Shown: piece by piece, positions 41,691 through 48,538 of the stretch
Layout of the letters: every line of letters begins with the position of its first letter
How positions within the stretch are numbered: position 1 is the stretch's first letter
Translations under genes and position numbers: made by a program
The notes under the pieces: generated by a model
Seen by the model: the letters and a program-made list of their open reading frames with translations, nothing else
Database searches by the model: none
What the model was told of the DNA's origin: nothing
Assembly: GCF_000003605.2 (NCBI RefSeq)
Contig: NW_003122284.1
Location: 1-48,538 of the forward strand
Direction: 5' to 3'
DNA from: Saccoglossus kowalevskii
Lineage: Eukaryota; Hemichordata; Enteropneusta; Harrimaniidae
DNA length: 48,538 nt

Positions 41691-43828
41691 AACACACGGT
41701 GATAGACGTCAATGCAATATTACACAAACACAGGGTGGTAGACGTCAATGCAATATTACACAAACACAGGGTGATAGACGTCAATGCAATATTACACAAA
41801 CACAGGGTGGAAGACGTCAATGCAATATTACACAAACACAAGGTGATAGACGTCAATGCAATATTACACAAACACAGGGCGATAGACGTCAATGCAATAT
41901 TACACAAACACAGGGCGATAGACGTCAATGCAATATTACACAAACACAGGTGATAGACGTCAATGCAATATTACACAAACACAGGGTGATAGACGTCAAT
42001 GCAATATTACACAAACACAGGGCGATAGACGTCAATGCAATATTACACAAACACAGGGTGATAGACGTCAATGCAATATTACACAAACACAAGGTGATAG
42101 ACGTCAATGCAATATTACACAAACACAGGGTGATAGACGTCAATGCAATATTACACAAACACAGGGTGGTAGACGTCAATGCAATATTACACACACACAG
42201 GGTGATAGACGTCAATGCAATATTACACAAACACAGGGTGGTGGAGTTCAATGCAATATTACACAAACACAGGGTGGTAGACGTCAATGCAATATTACAC
42301 AAACACAGGATGATAGACGTCAATGCAATATTACACAAACACAGGGTGGAAGACGTCAATGCAATATTACACAAACACAAGGTGATAGACGTCAATGCAA
42401 TATTACACAAACACAGGGCGATAGACGTCAATGCAATATTACACAAACACAGGGTGATAGACGTCAATGCAATATTACACAAACACAGGGTGATAGACGT
42501 CAATGCAATATTACCCAAACACAGGGTGGTAGAGTTCAATGCAATATTACACAAACACAGGGTGGTAGTCGTCAATGCAATATTACACAAACACAGGGTG
42601 ATAGACTTCAATGCAATATTACACAAACACAGGGTGATAGACGTCAATGCAATATTACACAAACACAGGGTGATAGACGTCAATGCAATATTACACAAAC
42701 ACAGGGTGGTAGACGTCAATGCAATATTACACAAACACAGGGTGGTGGACTTCAATGCAATATTACACAAACACAGGGTGGTAGACGTCAATGCAATATT
42801 ACACAAACACAAGGTGATAGACGTCAATGCAATATTACACAAACACAAGGTGATAGACGTCAATGCAATATTACACAAACACAGGGTGATAGACTTCAAT
42901 GCAATATTACACAAACACAGGGTGATAGACGTCAATGCAATATTACACAAACACAGGGTGATAGACGTCTATGCAATATTACACAAACACAGGGTGATAG
43001 ACGTCAATGCAATATTACACAAACACAGGGTGATAGACGTCAATGCAATATTACACAAGCACAGGGTGGTAGACGTAAATGCAATATTACACAAACACAG
43101 GGTGATAGACGTCAATGCAATATCACACAAGCACAGAGTGGTGGAGTTCAATGCAATATTACACAAACACAGGGTGGTAGACGTCAATGCAATATTAAAC
43201 AAACACAGGGTGATAGACGTCAAAGCAATATTACACAAACACAGGGTGATAGACGTCAATGTAATATTACACAAACACAGGGTGGTGGACTTCAATGCAA
43301 TATTACCCAAACACAGGGTGGTAGACGTCAATGTAATATTACACAAACACAGGGTGATAGATGTCAATGCAATATTACACAAACACAAGGTGATAGACGT
43401 CAATGCAATATTAAACAAACACAGGGTGATAGATGTCAATGCAATATTACACAAACACAGGGTGGTAGACGTCAATGCAATATTACACAAACCCGGGTGG
43501 TAGAAGTCAATGCAATATTACCAAGCACAGGGTGGTAGACGTCAATGCAATATTACACAAACACAGGGTGATAGACGTCAATGCAATATTACACAAACAC
43601 AGGGTGGTGGAGTTCAATGCAATATTACACAAACACAGGGTGATAGACGTCAATGCAATATTACACAAACACAGGGTGGTGGAGTTCAATGCAATATTAC
43701 ACAAACACAGGGTGATAGACGTCAATGCAATATTACACAAACACAGGTTGGTGGAGTTCAATGCAATATTACACAAACACAGGGTGATAGACGTCAATGC
43801 AATATTACACAAACACAGGGTGATAGAC
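41691..43828. repeat. array block rich in AGGGCGATAG and GGAAGACG variants
   Basis: Units with GGGCGATAG (near 41878, 41914, 42020, 42417) and GGAAGACGTC (near 41810, 42348) recur in the same order, indicating an internal duplication of roughly half a kilobase. One base is missing near 41948. From 42540 the run GGTAGTCGTC, GATAGACTTC, GGTGGACTTC, GACGTCTATG, GTAAATG, CACAGAGTGG, ATTAAACAAAC, CAAAGC resembles 6350-6620. A damaged stretch lies at 43490-43525 (ACCCGGGTGG, ATTACCAAGC). CAGGTTGGTGG at 43744 leads to the 38-bp unit. Confidence 0.86.
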
Positions 43829-46136
43829 GTATAGACGCAATATTACACGAACACAGGGTGATAGACGTCAATGCAATATTACACAAACACAGGATGATAG
43901 ACGTCAATGCAATATTACACAAACACAGGGTGGTAGACGTCAATGCAATATTACACAAACACAAGGTGATAGACGTCAATGCAATATTACACAAACACAG
44001 GGTGATAGACGTCAATGCAATATTACACAAACACAGGGTGATAGACGTCAATGCAATATTACACAGACACAGGGTGGTAGACGTCAATGCAATATTACAC
44101 AAACACAGGGTGATAGACGTCAATGCAATATTACACAGACACAGGGTGGTGGACTTCAATGCAATATTACACAAACACAGGGTGATAGACGTCAATGCAA
44201 TATTACACAAACACAGGGTGATAGACGTCAATGCAATATTACACAAACACAGGGTGATAGACGTCAATGCAATATTACACAAACACAGGGTGATAGACGT
44301 CAATGCAATATTACACAGACACAGGGTGGTAGACGTCAATGCAATATTACACAGACACAGGGTGATAGACGTCAATGCAATATTACACAGACACAGGGTG
44401 GTGGACTTCAATGCAATATTACACAAACACAGGGTGATAGACGTCAATGCAATATAACACAAACACAGGATGATAGACGTCAATGCAATATAACACAAGC
44501 ACAGGGTGGTGGAGTTCAATGCAATATTACACAAACACAGGGTGGTAGACGTCAATGCAATATTAAACAAACACAGGGTGATAGACGTCAAAGCAATATT
44601 ACACAAACACAGGGTGATAGACGTCAATGCAATATTACACAAACACAGGGTGGTGGAGTTCAATGCAATATTACACAAACACAGGGTGGTAGACGTCAAT
44701 GCAATATTAAACAAACACAGGGTGATAGACGTCAAAGCAATATTACACAAACACAGGGTGATAGACGTCAATGTAATATTACATAAACACAAGGTGATAG
44801 ACGTCAAAGCAATATTAAACAAACACAGGGTGATAGACGTCAAAGCAATATTACACAAACACAGGGTGATAGACGTCAATGCAATATTACATAAACACAA
44901 GGTGATAGACGTCAATGCAATATTACACAAACACAGGGTGGTGGACTTCAATGCAATATTACCCAAACACAGGGTGGTAGACGTCAATGTAATATTACAC
45001 AAACACAGGGTGATAGATGTCAATGCAATATTACATAAACACAAGGTGATAGACGTCAATGCAATATTACACAAACACAGGGTGATAGATGTCAATGCAA
45101 TATTACACAAACACAGGGTGGTAGACGTCAATGCAATATTACACAAACACAGGGTGGTAGAAGTCAATGCAATATTACACAAGCACAGGGTGGTAGACGT
45201 CAATGCAATATTACACAAACACAGGGTGATAGACGTCAATGCAATATTACACAAACACAGGGTGGTGGAGTTCAATGCAATATTACACAAACACAGGGTG
45301 ATAGACGTCAATGCAATATTACACAAACACAGGGTGATAGATGTCAATGCAATATTACACAAACACAGGGTGATAGATGTCAATGCAATATTACACAAAC
45401 AGAGGGTGGTAGACGTCAATGCAATATTACACAAACACAGGGTGGTGGAGTTCAATGCAATATTACACAAACACAGAGTGATAGACGTCAATGCAATATT
45501 ACACAAACACAGGGTGATAGACGTCAATGCAATATTACACAAACACAGGGTGATAGACGTCAATGCAATATTACACAAACACAGGGTGATAGACGTCAAT
45601 GCAATATTACACAAACACAGGTTGGTGGAGTTCAATGCAATATTACACAAACACAGGATGATAGACGTCAATGCAATATTACACAAACACAAGGTGATAG
45701 ACGTCAATGCAATATTACACAAACACAGGGTGATAGACGTCAATGCAATATTACACAAACACAGGGTGATAGACGTCAATGCAATATTACACAAACACAG
45801 GGTGATAGATGTCAATGCAATATTACACAAACACAGGGTGGTAGACGTCAATGCAATATTACACAAACACAGGGTGGTAGACGTCAATGCAATATTACAC
45901 AAGCACAGGGTGGTAGACGTCAATGCAATATTACACAAACACAGGGTGATAGACGTCAATGCAATATTACACAAACACAGGGTGGTGGAGTTCAATGCAA
46001 TATTACACAAACACAGGGTGATAGACGTCAATGCAATATTACACAAACACAGGGTGATAGATGTCAATGCAATATTACACAAACACAGGGTGATAGACGT
46101 CAATGCAATATTACACAAACACAGGGTGATAGACGT
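43829..46136. repeat. array block opened by a 38-bp unit, subtype ii, with CAGACACAGG cluster
   Basis: After the 38-bp unit, CAGACACAGG occurs near 44064, 44136, 44316, 44352 and 44388, a denser cluster than in the other subtype-ii copies and clearly made by local duplication. Two units near 44456 and 44490 have ATAACAC. Between 44560 and 45030 the set ATTAAACAAAC, CAAAGC repeats three times and CATAAACAC occurs three times. The remainder repeats the CCCAAACAC, GTAGAAGTC, ACAGAGGG series of 16200-16980 and 29540-30000. Confidence 0.87.
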
Positions 46137-47300
46137 CAATGCTATTACACAAACACAAGGTGATAGACGTCAATGCAATATTACACAAACACAGGGTGAT
46201 AGACGTCAATGCAATATTACACAAACACAAGGTGATAGACATCAATGCAATAGTACACAAATACAAGGTGATAGACGTCAATGCAATATTACACTAACAC
46301 AAAGTGATAGACGTCAATGCAATATTACACAAACACAGGGTGATAGACGTCAATGCAATATTACACAAACACAGGGTGATAGACGTCAATGCAATATTAC
46401 ACAAACACAAGGTGATAGACGTCAATGCAATAGTACACAAATACAAGGTGATAGACGTCAATGCAATATTACACTAACACAAGGTGATAGACGTCAATGC
46501 AATATTACACAAACACAAGGTGATAGACATCAATGCAATATTCCACAAACACAGGGTGATAGACGTCAATGCAATATTACACAAACACAGGGTGATAGAC
46601 GTCAATGCAATATTACACAAACACAGGGTTATAGACGTCAATGCAATATTACACAAACACAGGATGATAGACGTCAATGCAATATTACACAAACACAGGT
46701 TGGTAGAGTTCAATGCAATATTACACAAACACAGGGTGATAGACGTCAATGCAATATTACACAAACACAGGGTGATAGACGTCAATGCAATATTACACAA
46801 ACACAGGGTGATAGACGTCAATGCAATATTACACAAACACAGGGTGATAGACGTCAATGCAATATTACACAAACACAGGGTGGTGGACTTCAATGCAATA
46901 TTACACAAACACAGGGTGATAGACGTCAATGCAATATTACACAAACACAGGGTGATAGACGTCAATGCAATATCACACAAGCACAGGGTGGTGGAGTTCA
47001 ATGCAATATTACACAAACACAGGGTGGTAGACGTCAATGCAATATTAAACAAACACAGGGTGATAGACGTCAAAGCAATATTACACAAACACAGGGTGAC
47101 AGACGTCAATGCAATATTACACAAACACAGGGTGGTGGAGTTCAATGCAATATTACACAAACACAGGGTGGTAGACGTCAATGTAATATTACACAAACAC
47201 AGGGTGATAGATGTCAATGCAATATTACACAAACACAGGGTGATAGACGTCAATGCAATATTACACAAACACATGGTGATAGATGTCAATGCAATATCAC
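46137..47300. repeat. array block: 34-bp unit, two SL pairs, shortened composite module
   Basis: SL pairs at 46251 and 46431 are 180 bp (five units) apart, the closest pair of SL landmarks in the window. The composite module then runs to the form-T marker in 870 bp. Unlike the equally shortened copy at 37504, the two missing units here come from the later part (the CAGAATG and CAGACAC region). ATTCCACAAAC near 46540 and GTGACAGACG near 47097 are private changes. Confidence 0.9.
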
Positions 47301-48538
47301 ACATGCAAGCACAGTGTGGTAGACGTCAATGCAATATTACACAAACACAGGGTGATAGACGTCAATGCAATATTACACAAACACAGGGTGGTGGAGTTCA
47401 ATGCAATATTACACAAACACAGGGTGGTAGACGTCAATGCAATATTACACAAACACAGGGTGATAGATGTCAATGCAATATTACACAAACACAGGGTGAT
47501 AGACGTCAATGCAATATTACACAAACACAGGGTGGTGGAGTTCAATGCAATATTACACAAACACAGGGTGATAGACGTCAATGCAATATTACACAAACAC
47601 AGGGTGATAGATGTCAATGCAATATTACACAAACACAGGGTGATAGACGTCAATGCAATATTACACAAACAGAGGGTGGTAGACGTCAATGCAATATTAC
47701 ACAAACACAGGGTGGTGGAGTTCAATGCAATATTACACAAACACAGGGTGATAGACGTCAATGCAATATTACACAAACACAGGGTGATAGACGTCAATGC
47801 AATATTACACAAACACAGGGTGGTAGACGTCAATGCAATATTACACAAACACAGGATGATAGACGTCAATGCAATATTACACAAGCACAGGGTGGTGGAG
47901 TTCAATGCAATATTACACAAACACAGGGTGATAGACGTCAATGCAATATTACACAAACACAGGGTGATAGATGTCAATGCAATATTACACAAACACAGGG
48001 TGATAGACGTCAATGCAATATTACACAAACAGAGGGTGGTAGACGTCAATGCAATATTACACAAACACAGGGTGGTGGAGTTCAATGCAATATTACACAA
48101 ACACAGGGTGATAGACGTCAATGCAATATTACACAAACACAGGGTGATAGACGTCAATGCAATATTACACAAACACAGGGTGATAGACGTCAATGCAATA
48201 TTACACAAACACAGGGTGATAGACGTCAATGCAATATTACACAAACACAGGGTGGTGGACTTCAATGCAATATTACACAAACACAGGGTGATAGACGTCA
48301 ATGCAATATTACACAAACACAGGGTGATAGACGTCAATGCAATATTACACAAACACAGGGTGATAGACGTCAATGCAATATTACACAAACACAGGGTGAT
48401 AGACGTCAATGCAATATTTCACAAGCACAGGGTGGTAGACGTAAATGCAATATTTACACAAACACAGGGTGATAGACGTCAATGCAATATCACACAAGCA
48501 CAAGGGTGTTGGAGTTCAATGCAATATTACACAAACAC
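47301..48538. repeat. terminal block with 360-bp tandem duplication
   Basis: After the form-T marker the unit series with GGTGGAGTTC, GATGTC and ACAGAGGG is present twice: 47526-47820 is repeated at 47886-48180 without a visible difference, ten units apart. The last 130 bases lose regularity (CAATATTTCACAAG, CAATATTTACAC, CACAAGGGTGTTGG), as might be expected near a contig or read end. The array does not terminate here. Confidence 0.88.

Larger units (their letters stand above)
1..48538. repeat. 36-bp satellite array spanning the whole window
   Basis: The same 36-bp unit repeats head-to-tail from the first base to the last, and I saw no inverted unit and no unique insertion. Key elements are GACGTC (unit positions 1-6), GCAATATTAC (10-19) and ACACAGGGTG (24-33). 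Common variants are A34 to G (GGTGGTAG), G29 to A (ACAAGG), C3 to T (GATGTC), G4 to A (GACATC) and two composite forms, GGTGGAGTTC and GGTGGACTTC, which change three or four positions and lose the CpG. Five units make exactly 180 bp, so the 60-base rows recur every third row wherever there is no indel. Both ends are cut inside a unit, so the array is larger than the window. I do not recognise the unit as a named satellite family. The eukaryotic origin is an inference from size and layout. There is no gene anywhere in this span. Confidence 0.98.

Noticed and set aside
1-48538. CRISPR array (36 bp is a common direct-repeat length)
   Set aside because: Units are contiguous with no spacers, and no cas genes are present.
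1-48538. Telomeric or simple-sequence repeat
   Set aside because: No TTAGGG-type or other short telomere motif occurs, and the unit is a complex 36-mer.
1-48538. Transposon, MITE or LTR origin
   Set aside because: No terminal inverted repeats, no long direct repeats bounding a unique core, no target-site duplication and no transposase or reverse-transcriptase coding.
1-48538. CENP-B box inside the unit
   Set aside because: No part of the unit resembles the TTCG...CGGGA pattern of that 17-bp box.
1-48538. Hairpin or cruciform built on TGCAATATTACA (unit positions 9-20)
   Set aside because: It is a near-palindrome around AATATT but has a mismatch and no loop, and the flanks do not extend the pairing, so a stable structure is unlikely.
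1-48538. Composite C/EBP-ATF or octamer transcription-factor sites around CAATGCAAT
   Set aside because: The matches are partial (two mismatches each), and motif hits in an A-rich unit repeated over a thousand times carry little evidence.
1-48538. tRNA, rRNA or other structured RNA genes
   Set aside because: No unique sequence exists in the window, and no unit resembles a tRNA arm or rRNA segment.
1-48538. Integrated circular ssDNA virus concatemer
   Set aside because: Apart from the short NANTATTAC match there is no Rep or capsid coding and no stem-loop, and a 36-bp unit is far too small to be a viral genome.

Overview
The whole 48.5-kb window is a single tandem array (satellite or large minisatellite) of one 36-bp unit, always in the same orientation, starting and ending inside a unit. 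That is roughly 1,300-1,350 copies. I find no gene, RNA gene, transposon, CRISPR array or unique flanking sequence. Counting unit position 1 as the G of GACGTC, the consensus has GACGTC at 1-6, GCAATATTAC at 10-19 and ACACAGGGTG at 24-33. Its composition is 15 A, 7 C, 7 G and 7 T (39% GC). An array of this size and homogeneity, with layered duplications, is typical of eukaryotic satellite DNA and not of bacterial or phage sequence. I cannot name the organism. The unit's only CpG is often replaced by TpG or CpA, which hints at a genome with CpG methylation.

Long open frames run through the window on both strands, but they follow from the unit length. Thirty-six bases is 12 codons, and three of the six frames of the unit happen to lack a stop, so any array of it is open. 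The 12-residue translations are roughly VIDVNAILHKHR and GDRRQCNITQTQ on the plus strand and LCLCNIALTSIT on the minus strand. I annotate none of them as coding.

The real information lies in rare variant units, which act as landmarks. (1) A 40-bp unit containing ACATGCAAGCACAG: form T (followed by TGTGG) starts at 21, 4488, 8812, 11339, 13115, 19136, 22129, 22277 (with one substitution), 25603, 28161, 30505, 32671, 35814, 38374 and 47301; form G (followed by GGTGG) starts at 7406, 11011, 12787, 32343, 34510 and 35486. (2) A 34-bp unit lacking two A's (CAATGCTATTACAC) at 2604, 22591, 25845, 30819, 32079, 37390 and 46137. (3) A 38-bp unit with CGTATAGACGC, its GTATAG starting at 14579, 17138, 31211, 36378, 39301, 40167 and 43829. 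(4) A substitution pair, here called SL (TAGTACACAAATACAAGG, then a unit with ACACTAACAC), at 631, 1640, 2718, 9782, 12237, 18194, 21187, 22705, 23821, 25959, 30933, 34001, 34940, 37504, 46251 and 46431. These landmarks recur with fixed spacings (34-bp unit to SL 114 bp, six times; form G to form T 328 bp, four times; CAGGTTGG to the 38-bp unit 85 bp, six times). The array therefore has a higher-order structure made by duplication of blocks from about 0.1 to 3 kb.

Most of the array keeps perfect 36-bp register for kilobases. Single-base indels gather in short patches (about 12484-12590, 19590-19620, 24371-24690, 25100-25125, 30083-30112, 34363, 35980-36050, 38810-38950, 40477, 41540-41690, 43490-43525 and 48410-48538). 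The strangest patch is 24371-24460, where three G-runs of 12, 11 and 11 replace the A/C-rich half of successive units. The patches look more like low-quality consensus than biology. All copy counts are by eye.
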